57,510 bases of DNA from contig CANKQY010000006.1 in the NCBI GenBank assembly GCA_947485745.1, positions 1 through 57,510 on the forward strand, read 5' to 3'. Within the stretch, counting starts at the first letter, position 1. Every line of letters begins with the position of its first letter. The translations under genes and the position numbers were made by a program. Positions 37,135 through 46,577 of the stretch are shown here, in pieces. Source of the DNA: Bacteroidota bacterium. Lineage in GTDB: Bacteria; Bacteroidota; Bacteroidia; UKL13-3. The notes beneath the pieces are model-generated. The model made no database searches. It saw only the letters and a program-made list of their open reading frames with translations, and was not told the origin of the DNA.

Positions 37135-37704
37135 ATGGGAACGAGGTCAAAAGAATATCTGATTGAGTTCAATAAGCTTAAAATGGGGCTTAATGAATTC
37201 AATTTTACATTAAACGATCAATTTCTTGCTGGCTTCGACTATTCGCCAGTAGAACATTGTGAGGTGGATGTTGATTTAAAATTGATAAAAACAGAGAATA
37301 TCTATGATCTGAGTTTTGATTTTAAAGGAATTTCAAGGGTAGCTTGCGACACTTGTGCGGAGGACATTGACATGCCAATTAAACAAAAATTTGGTTTGGT
37401 AATGAAACTCAGTGAAGCAAATAATTTTGATGATACCGAGATTATTTACATTGCACGCACCGAAATTGAGTTCGACCTAAAGCAGTATTTGTATGAGAGC
37501 CTTTTATTGGCGCTTCCGCAAAAAAAGACGTGCGATGGGCTGTCTGAACCAAAACCTTGTAATGAAGAAGTTTTGAGCAGGCTGGTACATGTAGAAAATA
37601 TTGAAGATGACGAGGATATTGAAAACGATGAAAATGAGGATGAGAATGGTGAAAATGGAAGCGATGATCCTCGTTGGAATAAATTAAAAGATTTACTAAA
37701 CTAA
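37135..37704 (+). CDS. DUF177 (YceD-family) protein
   Basis: A 189-aa YceD/DUF177 protein, the usual partner of rpmF in bacteria; YceD-type proteins have been linked to 23S rRNA maturation. Two Cys pairs, VACDTCAED and KKTCDG...KPCNEE, could bind a metal. The C-terminus is a strongly acidic tail (about 25 residues of Glu/Asp/Asn). The start chosen is the ATG at 37135 (MGTRSKEY) because the earlier TTG lies within the promoter. It is 21 bp upstream of rpmF. Confidence 0.88.
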   Translation: MGTRSKEYLIEFNKLKMGLNEFNFTLNDQFLAGFDYSPVEHCEVDVDLKLIKTENIYDLSFDFKGISRVACDTCAEDIDMPIKQKFGLVMKLSEANNFDDTEIIYIARTEIEFDLKQYLYESLLLALPQKKTCDGLSEPKPCNEEVLSRLVHVENIEDDEDIENDENEDENGENGSDDPRWNKLKDLLN

Positions 37705-37710
37705 AAAAAT

Positions 37711-37716
37711 AAGGAG
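37711..37716 (+). promoter_or_regulatory. Strong Shine-Dalgarno before rpmF
   Basis: AAGGAG lies 9 nt before the rpmF ATG. This stands out because few genes in the window show a Shine-Dalgarno sequence. Confidence 0.75.
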
Positions 37717-37725
37717 ATATATAAA

Positions 37726-37911
37726 ATGCCTAATCCAAAACGTAAGATTTCTAATTCTAGACGCGATAAGCGCAGAACACATTACAAAGGAGCTAATCCA
37801 ACAATTTCTGTAGATGCAACTTCAGGAGAAACTCATTTGCGCCACCGCGTAACCCCAAATGGTTACTACAAAGGCAAATTGGCCTTTCCTGATATGCAGA
37901 AAGATATTTAA
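37726..37911 (+). CDS. rpmF: 50S ribosomal protein L32
   Basis: A 61-aa L32: [22 protein letters not shown] followed by [11 protein letters not shown]. The Cys pairs of the zinc-binding form are absent, so this is the Cys-free type. It sits in the widespread DUF177-rpmF-plsX-fabH order, coupling ribosome and lipid synthesis genes. A strong Shine-Dalgarno precedes it. Confidence 0.97.
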   Translation: MPNPKRKISNSRRDKRRTHYKGANPTISVDATSGETHLRHRVTPNGYYKGKLAFPDMQKDI

Positions 37912-37938
37912 TTCTTTTTCCTCCCTAACTCCAACAAT

Positions 37939-38898
37939 ATGAAAATTGGTTTTGATATCATGGGGGGCGATTTTGCTCCCAAGGAAGCTATTGCCGGAGC
38001 TGTAATTGCTAAAAAGGAATTTGGGGAAAGCGTTACTATCGTATTAATTGGTGATAAGGAATTAGCCATTCAGCATTTGGAGAACGAGGGAGCTAATTTA
38101 GCCGATTTTGAAATAGTTCATACTACAGAAATCATTGGTATGAGTGAACATCCAACTAAGGCAATTTCCCAAAAGAAAGATTCGAGTATTTCGGTTGGTT
38201 TTGGTTTGCTAGCAAGAAAAAAAATTGATGCTTTTGTAGGTGCAGGAAATACGGGTGCCATGCTAGTAGGCGCTATGTTCTCAGTAAAACCTATTGAAGG
38301 AGTAATTAGACCCTGCGTAACCGCTCTTGTGCCAAAGGCCAAAGGGGGTGTTGGTTTGATCCTAGATGTTGGCGCAAATGCAGATTGTAAGCCAGATGTG
38401 CTTTATCAATTTGGCATACTTGGATCACTTTTATTGCAACATGTATACAAAAAAGCTGATCCAAAAGTAGGCTTACTGAGCATTGGTGAAGAAAAAGAAA
38501 AAGGTAATTTAGTAACCATTTCTGCCCATCAAATTATGGAAGATACCAACCAATTTCATTTCATAGGAAATGTTGAAGGCAGGGATATTATCTCCGATAA
38601 AGTGGATGTAGTTGTATGCGATGGCTTCACAGGAAATATAGTATTAAAGGCATTGGAATCAATGTACTTTGTGCTCAGAAAACGTGGAATCACCGACGAT
38701 TACTTAGAAAGTTTTAATTATGAAAATTTTGGAGGCACTCCCATCCTTGGTGTTAATGCTCCAGTGATAATTGGACATGGAATCTCAAATGCCAAAGCCT
38801 TCAAGAACATGTTGTTATCTGCCCGTGATGTGGTTGATTCTAAATTAATAGAAATCATACACGATGCATTTCAAAACCTTGTTCCTCCCTCACAATAA
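37939..38898 (+). CDS. plsX: Phosphate acyltransferase PlsX
   Basis: Peripheral-membrane enzyme that makes acyl-phosphate from acyl-ACP for phospholipid synthesis; 319 aa. The start [18 protein letters not shown] and the segment [12 protein letters not shown], plus [15 protein letters not shown] near residue 230, are diagnostic. It lies 27 bp after rpmF and overlaps fabH by one base (TAATG), suggesting translational coupling. Length is typical. Confidence 0.96.
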   Translation: MKIGFDIMGGDFAPKEAIAGAVIAKKEFGESVTIVLIGDKELAIQHLENEGANLADFEIVHTTEIIGMSEHPTKAISQKKDSSISVGFGLLARKKIDAFVGAGNTGAMLVGAMFSVKPIEGVIRPCVTALVPKAKGGVGLILDVGANADCKPDVLYQFGILGSLLLQHVYKKADPKVGLLSIGEEKEKGNLVTISAHQIMEDTNQFHFIGNVEGRDIISDKVDVVVCDGFTGNIVLKALESMYFVLRKRGITDDYLESFNYENFGGTPILGVNAPVIIGHGISNAKAFKNMLLSARDVVDSKLIEIIHDAFQNLVPPSQ

Positions 38899-39905
38899 TG
38901 ACAAAAATTACCGCAGCTATTACAGCAATCCATGGCTATGTGCCAAAAGATTTGTTGACCAATAAGGACCTAGAATTATTGGTAGATACCACAGATGAGT
39001 GGATAACTAGCAGAACTGGAATCAAAGAACGACATATCCTAAAAGGCGAAGGTCTGGGAACATCAGATATGGCCGTAGAAGCGGTAAATGGCTTATTGAA
39101 AAAACGTGGCATTTCTGCCGAGGAAATTGACTTAATTATTTTTGCTACTATTACCCCAGATATGGTATTCCCATCATCTGCGTGCATCTTAGCAGATAAA
39201 ATTGGTGCTAAAAATGCCTTTGCTTATGATTTAATGGCAGCTTGTTCTGGCTTTTTGTTTTCACTAGAAACAGCTTCAAGCTTTATAGAATCTGGCAAAT
39301 ACAAAAAAGTACTCGTGGTGGGTGGCGATAAAATGTCGGCTATCATTGATTACACAGATAGAAATACTTGCATTATATTTGGAGATGGTTGTGGAGCAGT
39401 TTTGCTTGAACCAAACGAAGAAGGATTAGGAATCATTGACGCAGTATTGAAATCGGATGGTTCTGGCCGTCATTTCTTGCATCAAAAAGCGGGAGGATCA
39501 GTAAAACCACCTACTCATGCAACTATTGATGCCAGAGAGCATTTTGTTTACCAAGATGGTAAATCGGTTTTCAAGTTTGCCGTAACCAATATGGCCGATG
39601 TTTCGGCTCAAATAATGGAACGCAATAATTTAACTGCCGACGATATTGACTGGCTAGTGCCACACCAAGCCAATCTGAGAATAATTGATGCAACAGCCGA
39701 AAGAATGGGCTTGAGCAAGGAAAAAGTAATGATAAATATAGATCATTATGGAAATACCACCAATGGAACATTGCCCCTCTGTTTGTGGGAATGGGAAAGC
39801 AGGTTAAAAAAAGGTGATAATTTAGTATTAGCAGCCTTTGGTGGCGGATTTACTTGGGGTGCCATTTACCTTAAATGGGCTTATGATGGCTCTGAGGTAA
39901 AGTAA
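38898..39905 (+). CDS. fabH: 3-oxoacyl-[ACP] synthase III
   Basis: Initiates fatty-acid synthesis by condensing acyl-CoA with malonyl-ACP. The 335-aa protein has the nucleophilic Cys in [11 protein letters not shown], the His in [10 protein letters not shown], and the Asn in [14 protein letters not shown]. The N-terminal [11 protein letters not shown] block supports KASIII. The first base of its ATG is the last base of the plsX stop. The Asn motif is NTTNGT instead of the common NTSAAS, a modest variation. Confidence 0.96.
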   Translation: MTKITAAITAIHGYVPKDLLTNKDLELLVDTTDEWITSRTGIKERHILKGEGLGTSDMAVEAVNGLLKKRGISAEEIDLIIFATITPDMVFPSSACILADKIGAKNAFAYDLMAACSGFLFSLETASSFIESGKYKKVLVVGGDKMSAIIDYTDRNTCIIFGDGCGAVLLEPNEEGLGIIDAVLKSDGSGRHFLHQKAGGSVKPPTHATIDAREHFVYQDGKSVFKFAVTNMADVSAQIMERNNLTADDIDWLVPHQANLRIIDATAERMGLSKEKVMINIDHYGNTTNGTLPLCLWEWESRLKKGDNLVLAAFGGGFTWGAIYLKWAYDGSEVK

Positions 39906-39928
39906 TTTTGCATTTTTTATAAAAACAC

Positions 39929-39958
39929 TTTGCCAAAGCATTTTTTTAGATAAATTTG
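39929..39958 (+). promoter_or_regulatory. Promoter upstream of accB
   Basis: TTTG (39929-39932), 18-bp spacer and TAAATTTG (39951-39958) match the Bacteroidota consensus, in the 75-bp gap before accB. This implies accBC can be transcribed separately from plsX-fabH. Confidence 0.7.
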
Positions 39959-39980
39959 AGTATATAATTACGCATACATT

Positions 39981-40445
39981 ATGGAATTAAAAGAAATAAA
40001 AGAACTAATCAAACTTGTGTCAGAAGCTGGGGTTTCTGAAGTAGAAGTTGAACGTGGCGATTTTAAAATTGCCATTAAGAAAGTAGATGGCAGAACGATG
40101 GTGATTAATCAAACTCCGCAATACATTGCTCAAGCGCCTGCCCCAGTAATGAGTTCAGCACCAACAGGGGTAGCAGTAGTTACAGAAACTCCAGCTGCTA
40201 GTAATTTTATTACGGTAAAATCTCCAATGATTGGAACCTACTATAAATCTTCATCTCCAGACAAAGCTCCTTTCTTGCAAGTTGGCGATGAAATTAAGCC
40301 AGGCCAGGTTTTATGTATCATTGAAGCCATGAAATTATTCAATGAAATTGAGTCGGAAATCTCTGGTAGAATTGTAAAAATATTGGTTGAAAATGCTTCT
40401 CCAGTTGAATACGATCAACCATTGTTTTTGGTTGAACCCAAATAA
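39981..40445 (+). CDS. accB: Acetyl-CoA carboxylase biotin carboxyl carrier protein
   Basis: A 154-aa BCCP. The N-terminal part is helical and links through an Ala/Pro-rich segment (APAPVMSSAPTG) to the C-terminal biotinyl domain, with the biotinylated lysine in IIEAMKLFNEIE. It delivers carboxybiotin to the carboxyltransferase, whose subunits are not in this window. It is 64 bp upstream of accC, and a promoter-like sequence precedes it. Confidence 0.97.
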   Translation: MELKEIKELIKLVSEAGVSEVEVERGDFKIAIKKVDGRTMVINQTPQYIAQAPAPVMSSAPTGVAVVTETPAASNFITVKSPMIGTYYKSSSPDKAPFLQVGDEIKPGQVLCIIEAMKLFNEIESEISGRIVKILVENASPVEYDQPLFLVEPK

Positions 40446-40509
40446 TTTGAGTCACAATAAATAATCTATTGTAACTTATTTTCTAGGTCTTTAAAAACTC
40501 AATTTTCAC

Positions 40510-41856
40510 ATGTTCAAAAAAATACTCATAGCTAATAGAGGAGAGATTGCGTTAAGGATAATTCGTACTGCGCGCGAAATGGGAATTAAAACTGTTGCAG
40601 TTTATTCAACTGCTGATAGAGATAGTTTACATGTTAGGTTTGCAGATGAAGCCGTTTGTATTGGGCCTCCGCCTTCTTCTCAATCATACTTAAGTATTCA
40701 AAATATTATTGCTGCTGCAGAAATTACCAATGCGGATGCCATACACCCTGGTTATGGCTTTCTTTCAGAGAATGCAAAATTCTCCCAAGTTTGCCGCGAT
40801 CATGGTATTAAATTCATCGGCGCTAGTCCAGAAATGATCAATAAGATGGGTGATAAGGCCAATGCAAAAGATACCATGAAAAAGGCTGGGGTTCCTGTAG
40901 TACCTGGTTCTGATGGACTTATCGCTAGTGCAGCTGAAGGCATAGAATTAGCCAAAACCATTGGATACCCTGTTATCATTAAAGCAACTGCTGGTGGTGG
41001 TGGACGAGGTATGCGTATCATTTGGAAAGACGAAGAATTTGAAAAGAACTGGGACAGTGCCAAACAAGAATCTGCCGCTGCCTTTGGTAATGATGGTATC
41101 TACATGGAAAAATATGTAGAAGAACCTCGCCACATAGAAATTCAATTGGCAGGAGATCAATACGGAAAAGTATGTCACCTATCAGAACGCGATTGCTCTA
41201 TACAACGTCGTCACCAGAAATTAGTAGAAGAAAGTCCTTCTCCATTCATGACGGACGAGTTGCGCGAAAAAATGGGTAATGCTGCCATTGCTGGTGCCAC
41301 TTCCATTGGATATGAAGGTCTGGGAACCATCGAATTCTTGGTCGACAAACACCGTAACTTCTACTTTATGGAAATGAATACCCGTATTCAGGTAGAACAT
41401 CCAGTTACAGAAGAAGTAATCAATTTCGATTTGGTAAAAGAGCAAATATTAATTGCAGCTGGCGTGCCAATTAGTGGAAGAAATTATTACCCTACCCGCC
41501 ACTCAATTGAGGTACGTATCAATGCAGAAGATCCATACAATAATTTCCGTCCTACTCCAGGTAGAATCGACTACTTGCACAAGCCAGGTGGGCACGGAGT
41601 GCGCGTTGATACGCATATATACGCTGGTTATACTATTCCTAGTAATTATGATAGCATGATTGCCAAAATGATTGTAACAGCTCAAACCAGAGAAGAAGCA
41701 ATTATTAAAATGGAACGTGCCTTAGGTGAATTTATCATTGAAGGACCAGGTTTAAAAACCACCATTCCACTTCAAATGAAATTGATGCAAAACGAGGATT
41801 TCAAAAAAGGCAATTTCACCACTGCTTTTATGAATACTTTTGATATTAACGCATAG
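40510..41856 (+). CDS. accC: Acetyl-CoA carboxylase biotin carboxylase subunit
   Basis: ATP-grasp enzyme that carboxylates the biotin on AccB; 448 aa. N-terminal domain [18 protein letters not shown], glycine-rich ATP loop [12 protein letters not shown], and the catalytic [14 protein letters not shown] block near residue 290. Length is standard. It ends the fatty-acid cluster. A short AATTC palindrome lies 43 bp downstream, but no strong terminator was seen. Confidence 0.97.
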   Translation: MFKKILIANRGEIALRIIRTAREMGIKTVAVYSTADRDSLHVRFADEAVCIGPPPSSQSYLSIQNIIAAAEITNADAIHPGYGFLSENAKFSQVCRDHGIKFIGASPEMINKMGDKANAKDTMKKAGVPVVPGSDGLIASAAEGIELAKTIGYPVIIKATAGGGGRGMRIIWKDEEFEKNWDSAKQESAAAFGNDGIYMEKYVEEPRHIEIQLAGDQYGKVCHLSERDCSIQRRHQKLVEESPSPFMTDELREKMGNAAIAGATSIGYEGLGTIEFLVDKHRNFYFMEMNTRIQVEHPVTEEVINFDLVKEQILIAAGVPISGRNYYPTRHSIEVRINAEDPYNNFRPTPGRIDYLHKPGGHGVRVDTHIYAGYTIPSNYDSMIAKMIVTAQTREEAIIKMERALGEFIIEGPGLKTTIPLQMKLMQNEDFKKGNFTTAFMNTFDINA

Positions 41857-41898
41857 GTATGAATTATGAGGTATGAGTTATAAATTTAATTAAGACCT

Positions 41899-41916
41899 AA
41901 TTCAGAATTCTGAATT
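41899..41916. repeat. 18-bp palindrome, AATTCTGAATTC family
   Basis: aattcagaattctgaatt is a perfect palindrome in the 178-bp spacer after accC. It resembles the inverted repeats at 34365 and 55301. Confidence 0.65.
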
Positions 41917-42034
41917 TCTTTATTTTCGTTACCGCTTATCTCTTCCCGCTCATAGCGCTTTTAAGTGAATGAAGTAGCAATCTTAATTTTGGATTTTTTT
42001 TGTTGAAATAAAAATTATAACAATCCAAACATGG

Positions 42035-43453
42035 CTACTTATGAAGAACCATTAATTTCTTGGTAATTTTAGAACGGCCAAAATCAAACTCCACATAATA
42101 AGTGCCATTTTCAAAACCACTTACATCCAATTTATAATAGCTTGCATTTACCTCAGCTGTAAATACTTCTTTTCCATTATCGGTAAGCACTTTAATTTTA
42201 TTAAATGGCCATGTTTTAATTTCAGTATAGTCGGAAGCCGGGTTAGGAACCAAGTTTGTATTTCTATTTAACCTACCCTCAAACTCTTTTAAATTTGCAG
42301 GGTTCACATCATTGAATAAATATTGATAAGCCTGAGCAAATTCACGTTTCCAATACCATTCACTATGCGCACCATCGGCATGTATAATTACTGAGGAATT
42401 GTATGCTAAAAATCCTTTGCGCCTAAGCATATCATCATATTTATTGATGTTACTTACCATAGTAGCACTTTCATTTGAACCAGCAACATAATAGGCCAAA
42501 ATTCCAGGATCGATTGCAGCCTTTTGAGCAAAATCGTATAATGAATCACTGATATACAAAGCAGGTGAAAATAAACCTACTTTACCAAATACCTGTGGAT
42601 TTGATAAAGCAGCGAATAGCGAAATATTAGCCCCTAAAGAACTTCCTGCTATAGCAGTGTGCTTTGGATCGGAGTAGGTTCTATAAACAGAATCAATAAA
42701 TGGCTTCAAGGTTTGAGCCAAAAAATTTACATACGCTTTACCCTCTCCACTTCCATATTGAGGGTGCCCGTAAGGACTATATTCATTGATACGCTTTACC
42801 CCACCATTATCAATACCTACTATTATACACCCCAAATCACCTGATTTTTCTAATTTCACCAACGATTCATCTACGCCCCATTCGCCAGAAAAAGAGGTTT
42901 TGGCATCAAACAAATTCTGCCCGTCTTGCATGTACATCACAGGATATCTTTTGGTGGTTGTATTTTTGTAATCAGATGGCAGATAAATCCATACTCTCCT
43001 GCTCCTATTTAACTGAGGCATGTAAAATGAATTGGAGATTATTGAAACATTGTTAAGCGCTGTAGAACCTGTATCTGCCGGACTATTCAGCAAATCTATC
43101 CATCCCGCAATATTGTTTTCAATGCTTAAATTTGCACTATAGGTAAAAGTTCTATTGGCAATATTTGCGCCAGCACTAGTTGATTCAACTTTTGGCCAAC
43201 TACCCCGAGTAAATTTATATTGGGCTTCACCATTTCTGCTTGGCAAGGTAATAGTATAGCTTGAGCCTGTTTTAACAAGTTTATACGTCGCATCACCTGG
43301 GTTCCAATTATTGAAATCCCCTGCAATATAAATATCATCTGAAATTGGCGTATTGGCTGGTAAATTATTAACAGTAATGGTAACTTGTGCAAATGAAACC
43401 TGCATGAATAATGACATAAAAACAAGTTGAAACCCTAATAATTTATTTTTCAT
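42035..43453 (-). CDS. Secreted esterase with N-terminal CBM48/E-set-like domain and T9SS tail
   Basis: A 472-aa exported multidomain protein. Signal peptide at 1-22; an N-terminal immunoglobulin-like domain of carbohydrate-binding type (IYIAGDFNNWNPGDATYKL, YKFTRGSW); an esterase D-like alpha/beta hydrolase with RYPVMYMQDGQNLF, the nucleophile in AGSSLGANISL and a probable catalytic His in HADGAHSEWYW; and a C-terminal T9SS sorting domain (NPASDYTEI to ITKKLMVLHK). It is a paralogue of the esterase at 16.3-17.2 kb, with extra domains. Carbohydrate-ester hydrolysis on the cell surface is an inference. It diverges from the redoxin gene. Confidence 0.86.
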   Translation of the reverse strand: MKNKLLGFQLVFMSLFMQVSFAQVTITVNNLPANTPISDDIYIAGDFNNWNPGDATYKLVKTGSSYTITLPSRNGEAQYKFTRGSWPKVESTSAGANIANRTFTYSANLSIENNIAGWIDLLNSPADTGSTALNNVSIISNSFYMPQLNRSRRVWIYLPSDYKNTTTKRYPVMYMQDGQNLFDAKTSFSGEWGVDESLVKLEKSGDLGCIIVGIDNGGVKRINEYSPYGHPQYGSGEGKAYVNFLAQTLKPFIDSVYRTYSDPKHTAIAGSSLGANISLFAALSNPQVFGKVGLFSPALYISDSLYDFAQKAAIDPGILAYYVAGSNESATMVSNINKYDDMLRRKGFLAYNSSVIIHADGAHSEWYWKREFAQAYQYLFNDVNPANLKEFEGRLNRNTNLVPNPASDYTEIKTWPFNKIKVLTDNGKEVFTAEVNASYYKLDVSGFENGTYYVEFDFGRSKITKKLMVLHK

Positions 43454-43511
43454 TTAGCTAACATTTGAATTTATTACGAACTTAAGCATTACATTCCTAT
43501 TTTTGCCTTTC

Positions 43512-44066
43512 ATGCAAGCAATATTATTGTTTATTCAACTCTTTCTTATCAGCGCATCCAATCCGCTTGAGAAGATTCCCTTAACAGATTTAATGGGCAA
43601 ACTAACCTATATTCAATTAAGCGCGGCAAGCAAAGGAACAGTCATTTATTTCCTGTCTCCAGAATGTCCTTTATGCCAGAGCTATTCCTTAACCATCAAA
43701 GAAATTGAAATAGCTTATTCAAAAAAAGGATTTCAATTTTATGCCATTATTCCTGGAAAAGAATTTACAAAAAACGAGGTAATTATTTTTAAAAATAAAT
43801 ATAAACTATCAGCGCTTCCATTTCTGTTTGATCCAAACCTAGCGTTAGCAAAATATACCAAAGCAAGCATTACTCCTGAAGTGTTTGTTTATGCGCCATC
43901 AGGGCAAAAAGTATACAATGGCAGAATCGACAACTGGGCCTATGAACTGAGCAAAAAAAGAACAGTAATAACTGAAAATGACCTCAGAAATGTTCTTAAA
44001 AAATTGGATCAAAACGTTTCCATAAAACCTTACCAAACCAAAGCAGTAGGATGTTTTATCAATTAA
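43512..44066 (+). CDS. Exported redoxin (thioredoxin-fold) protein
   Basis: A thioredoxin-like protein of about 184 aa started at the ATG at 43512 (signal peptide MQAILLFIQLFLISASN); the ORF-track TTG is 3 codons earlier. A CPLC redox motif lies in YFLSPECPLCQSY. The rest follows an AhpC/TlpA-like fold, ending KAVGCFIN. Redoxin modules of this kind are often fused to or followed by a cytochrome c / copper-monooxygenase module in other bacteria; here they are adjacent genes overlapping by 16 bp. A TATTTTTG -7 box at 43498 would make the mRNA nearly leaderless. Confidence 0.82.
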   Translation: MQAILLFIQLFLISASNPLEKIPLTDLMGKLTYIQLSAASKGTVIYFLSPECPLCQSYSLTIKEIEIAYSKKGFQFYAIIPGKEFTKNEVIIFKNKYKLSALPFLFDPNLALAKYTKASITPEVFVYAPSGQKVYNGRIDNWAYELSKKRTVITENDLRNVLKKLDQNVSIKPYQTKAVGCFIN

Positions 44067-45415
44067 GTAAAATAACCTTATTCGCATGCTTATTAGCAAT
44101 GCTTGCATGTAATAACAACTCCAATATTCCTAAGGAAGACGAAGCTGTTTTATTTGCAGAACACATAGCTCCTATAATCTATACCAATTGCAGCAAATGC
44201 CATAGCCAAGATGGTGCTGCTCCATTTCCACTTTTGAGTTTCCAAGACATTGCCAGCAAGGCTAAATTGGTGGCCTATGTTACAGAAAAAAGGTTAATGC
44301 CACCATGGCCTGCCGACCCAACATACACGCACTTTGCCAATGAAACGTATCTAAGCGCTGAACAAATACAATTAATCCAAAGATGGGCTGCAGGCAATTG
44401 TTTACCCGGCGACACTGCCTCCTTGGTTCAGCCCGAAAATTTATTAAAATCATTGAATTTAGGGAAGCCCGACCTAATAGTAAAAATGCCAAAACCTATC
44501 AAGGTTCCAGGCAATAATACCGATTTGTTTATGGTGGTAAAAGTACCTTTTGAATTGCCACAAGATACCTTCATCAAAGCCATTGAATTTGTGCCTGGAA
44601 AAAAGCGTTTGGTACACCACATGAATGCGCATATCATTCAGTTTGAACCTAACAAAAAATCCAATTTATGGAGCGGTCAATTTGCCGTGAACCAAGATCA
44701 AACAAAGAGTGAAACCATACACAAAGAGCTCAATTTATTGAACGACGATGGCAGCTATGCACCCATGACACCTTCTGTTTGCAATTACTTACCAGGCTCT
44801 CAATTTAGTTTGTATCCTGAGGAAATTGGTGGTTATAAAATTGGCAAAAAGAATGCATTTTACTTAAACGACATGCATTTTGGTCCAAGTGCAATTGACG
44901 AAGTTGATAGCTCTTATTTTAAAATTTACTATGCAGACAAGGCTCCAAAAAGGCCAGTGGCAGAATTCCAAATTGGCACCTTAGGATTGGCTCCAGTTGA
45001 GCCTAAACTAATTGTTCCAGCTAGAGAAGTAAAGAAGTTTACCATTGATTTTCGAGTGCCAGCCGACATCTCAATTCTAACCATTGTGCCACATATGCAC
45101 CTCATTGGCAAAACCTATTTAGCCTATGCCATTAAACCAAGCGGAGATACCATTCGCTTAATACGCATCAACAATTGGGACTTTAGGTGGCAATATTTCT
45201 ATCAACCCAAAACACTCCTAAAAATCCCAAGAGGCTCGGTTATTCATGTAGAAGGAACATTTGATAATACCGCCAATAACCCCAACAACCCATTTAGTCC
45301 GCCAAGGGAAATTGCAGAAAAAAATGGCAGCATGAAAACTACGGATGAAATGTTTCAGCTTATTGTCACGTACTTGCCTTGGCAGAATGGGGATGAGCAG
45401 ATTTCGCAGGAATAG
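44051..45415 (+). CDS. Cytochrome c / PHM-like copper monooxygenase lipoprotein
   Basis: A 454-aa putative lipoprotein (Cys20, AMLACN). A cytochrome c-type heme site CSKCH (47-51), with a candidate distal Met83 in RLMPPW, precedes a domain that keeps the copper-ligand set of peptidylglycine/dopamine monooxygenases: His189-His190 in LVHHM, His276 in NDMHFGP, His348/His350 in PHMHLIG and Met434 in TDEMFQL, in the same order as the CuH and CuM ligands of PHM. It overlaps the upstream redoxin gene by 16 bp. Oxidation or hydroxylation of an unknown substrate is a reasonable inference. Confidence 0.82.
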   Translation: MFYQLSKITLFACLLAMLACNNNSNIPKEDEAVLFAEHIAPIIYTNCSKCHSQDGAAPFPLLSFQDIASKAKLVAYVTEKRLMPPWPADPTYTHFANETYLSAEQIQLIQRWAAGNCLPGDTASLVQPENLLKSLNLGKPDLIVKMPKPIKVPGNNTDLFMVVKVPFELPQDTFIKAIEFVPGKKRLVHHMNAHIIQFEPNKKSNLWSGQFAVNQDQTKSETIHKELNLLNDDGSYAPMTPSVCNYLPGSQFSLYPEEIGGYKIGKKNAFYLNDMHFGPSAIDEVDSSYFKIYYADKAPKRPVAEFQIGTLGLAPVEPKLIVPAREVKKFTIDFRVPADISILTIVPHMHLIGKTYLAYAIKPSGDTIRLIRINNWDFRWQYFYQPKTLLKIPRGSVIHVEGTFDNTANNPNNPFSPPREIAEKNGSMKTTDEMFQLIVTYLPWQNGDEQISQE

Positions 45416-45420
45416 CTTAT

Positions 45421-45455
45421 GGCTTCTGGCAGCTGGCTTCTAGCTGCTGGCAATA
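45421..45455. repeat. Dispersed GGCTTCTGGC-type repeat
   Basis: Short imperfect repeats of (a)tggcttctggcagctggc type just after the monooxygenase stop. Related elements, some inverted, lie at 45873-45957 and 47954-48104. No coding sense. Confidence 0.6.
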
Positions 45456-45503
45456 GCAGGTCATTGCTTGTACATCGTACGTCACCCTGAGCCTGCCGAA
45501 GGG

Positions 45504-45633
45504 CGGTCACCCTGAGCCTATTACCGGTAACTGAGCTTGTCGAAGTACGGTCACCCTGAGCCTATTACCGGTCACTGAGCCTGTCGAAGTGCGGTCACTG
45601 AGCCTATTACCGGTCACTGAGCCTGTCGAAGTG
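45504..45633. repeat. 44-bp tandem repeats (forward-oriented)
   Basis: Units start at 45504, 45548 and 45592 (44, 44 and 42 bp), each cggtcaccctgagcctatta ccggt(c/a)actgagc(c/t)tgtcgaagt(g/a). They share GAGCCTGTCGAAG with the array at the window start. The spacers are conserved within units, so this is not a CRISPR array. Confidence 0.9.
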
Positions 45634-45690
45634 TTGTGCGGGAGTGCAGAAATTTATCTGTTAAGGAATAGCTGGTGCTTTCATTGAAGC

Positions 45691-45800
45691 AGGCTTCGAC
45701 AAGCTCAGCCACCGGTTATTCGACAAGCTCAGCCATCGGTGCTTCGACAAGCTCAGCCGCCGGTTATTCGACAAGCTCGGACACCGGTTATTCCATAAGC
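45691..45800. repeat. 24-bp tandem repeats in reverse orientation
   Basis: Units ttcgacaagctcagccaccg plus gtta begin at 45695, 45719, 45743, 45767 and a degenerate one at 45791: an exact 24-bp period. They are reverse complements of the GAGCTTGTCGAA core in the forward array, so the two arrays could pair. The surrounding 548-bp spacer (45416-45963) holds no gene. Confidence 0.9.
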
Positions 45801-45872
45801 TAAAACACCCATCAAATAATATTCAACAGGCGTTTGGTTCAAACCGAAAAATTAACGAGAGAATAGAAAAAA

Positions 45873-45957
45873 GCTGCTTGCCTCTGGCTTCTGGCTGCAG
45901 GCAATAAGAAATAAAATATTTATAATTTTGCCAGAAGCTAGAGGCTACAAGCCAGTT
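45873..45957. repeat. Inverted GGCTTCTGGC-type repeats
   Basis: Two opposed copies, ctgcttgcctctggcttctg (45873) and the near-complementary gccagaagctagaggctaca (45931), flank an AT-rich centre and end just before the bacilliredoxin stop. They may act as a transcript-ending hairpin. Confidence 0.6.
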
Positions 45958-45963
45958 GCATTT

Positions 45964-46383
45964 TTAACAATATTCTTCGAAAGCTGCTTTCAAGTTTTGT
46001 GAAATCATTTCAGCGCTGCGTCCTTCAATGTTGTGGCGTTCGATGAAATGTACCAAATTGCCATCTTTAAATAAGGCTATGGCAGGAGATGATGGAGGAT
46101 AAGGCAAAGTGAACTCGCGGGCTCTGGCAACAGCGTCTGCTTCTTGGCCTGCAAATACAGTTAATAATTCGCTTGGCTTTTTTACAGTAGTGTTAATAGC
46201 ATCAATAACACCCGGGCGACAAGTACCAGCGGCACAACCGCAAACACTGTTGAATACCAATAATTGAGTACCTTGTTTGCTGTTCATGGCGTTTTCAACT
46301 TCAGTAGCATTCATCAAAGAAGTAAAACCTACGGTTTCTAATTGTTGTCTCATTGGAGCAACCAACATTTCTGGATATGGCAT
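45964..46383 (-). CDS. BrxA/BrxB-family bacilliredoxin
   Basis: A 139-aa protein of the YphP/YqiW (DUF1094) family. The active-site CGC motif lies in NSVCGCAAGTCRPG (about residues 45-58), with the characteristic N-terminus MPYPEMLVAPMRQQL. Family members reduce mixed disulfides with bacillithiol in organisms that make it; in Bacteroidota the thiol partner is an inference. It is a single gene separated from ahcY by a 194-bp divergent spacer. Confidence 0.9.
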   Translation of the reverse strand: MPYPEMLVAPMRQQLETVGFTSLMNATEVENAMNSKQGTQLLVFNSVCGCAAGTCRPGVIDAINTTVKKPSELLTVFAGQEADAVARAREFTLPYPPSSPAIALFKDGNLVHFIERHNIEGRSAEMISQNLKAAFEEYC

Positions 46384-46542
46384 AGTATTATTTTAATTAA
46401 ATTTAGAAATACAAAAGTGGACTATTTTTATTGTAATCTCAAGAACTAAACCAAAACAGACAAATCTGCATAATTGGCAGTATAACAATGAAAAATACAA
46501 AAAGTTTACCTAAAATAAATTTTTAAATAGGATTCTTAAGCC

Positions 46543-46550
46543 TACATTTG
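46543..46550 (+). promoter_or_regulatory. Candidate -7 box for ahcY
   Basis: TACATTTG, an exact TAnnTTTG match, lies 28 bp before the ahcY ATG. The -33 region lacks a clear TTG. Confidence 0.5.
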
Positions 46551-46577
46551 CAAACTTAATTTTATTTAAACTACTAT

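Noticed and set aside
45504-45800. CRISPR-like array
   Set aside because: The regular spacing is due to tandem duplication: the intervals are conserved, not unique spacers, and no cas gene is near.
46384-46577. Riboswitch (SAM or SAH type) upstream of ahcY
   Set aside because: No conserved SAM/SAH riboswitch pattern was recognisable; an Infernal search would decide.
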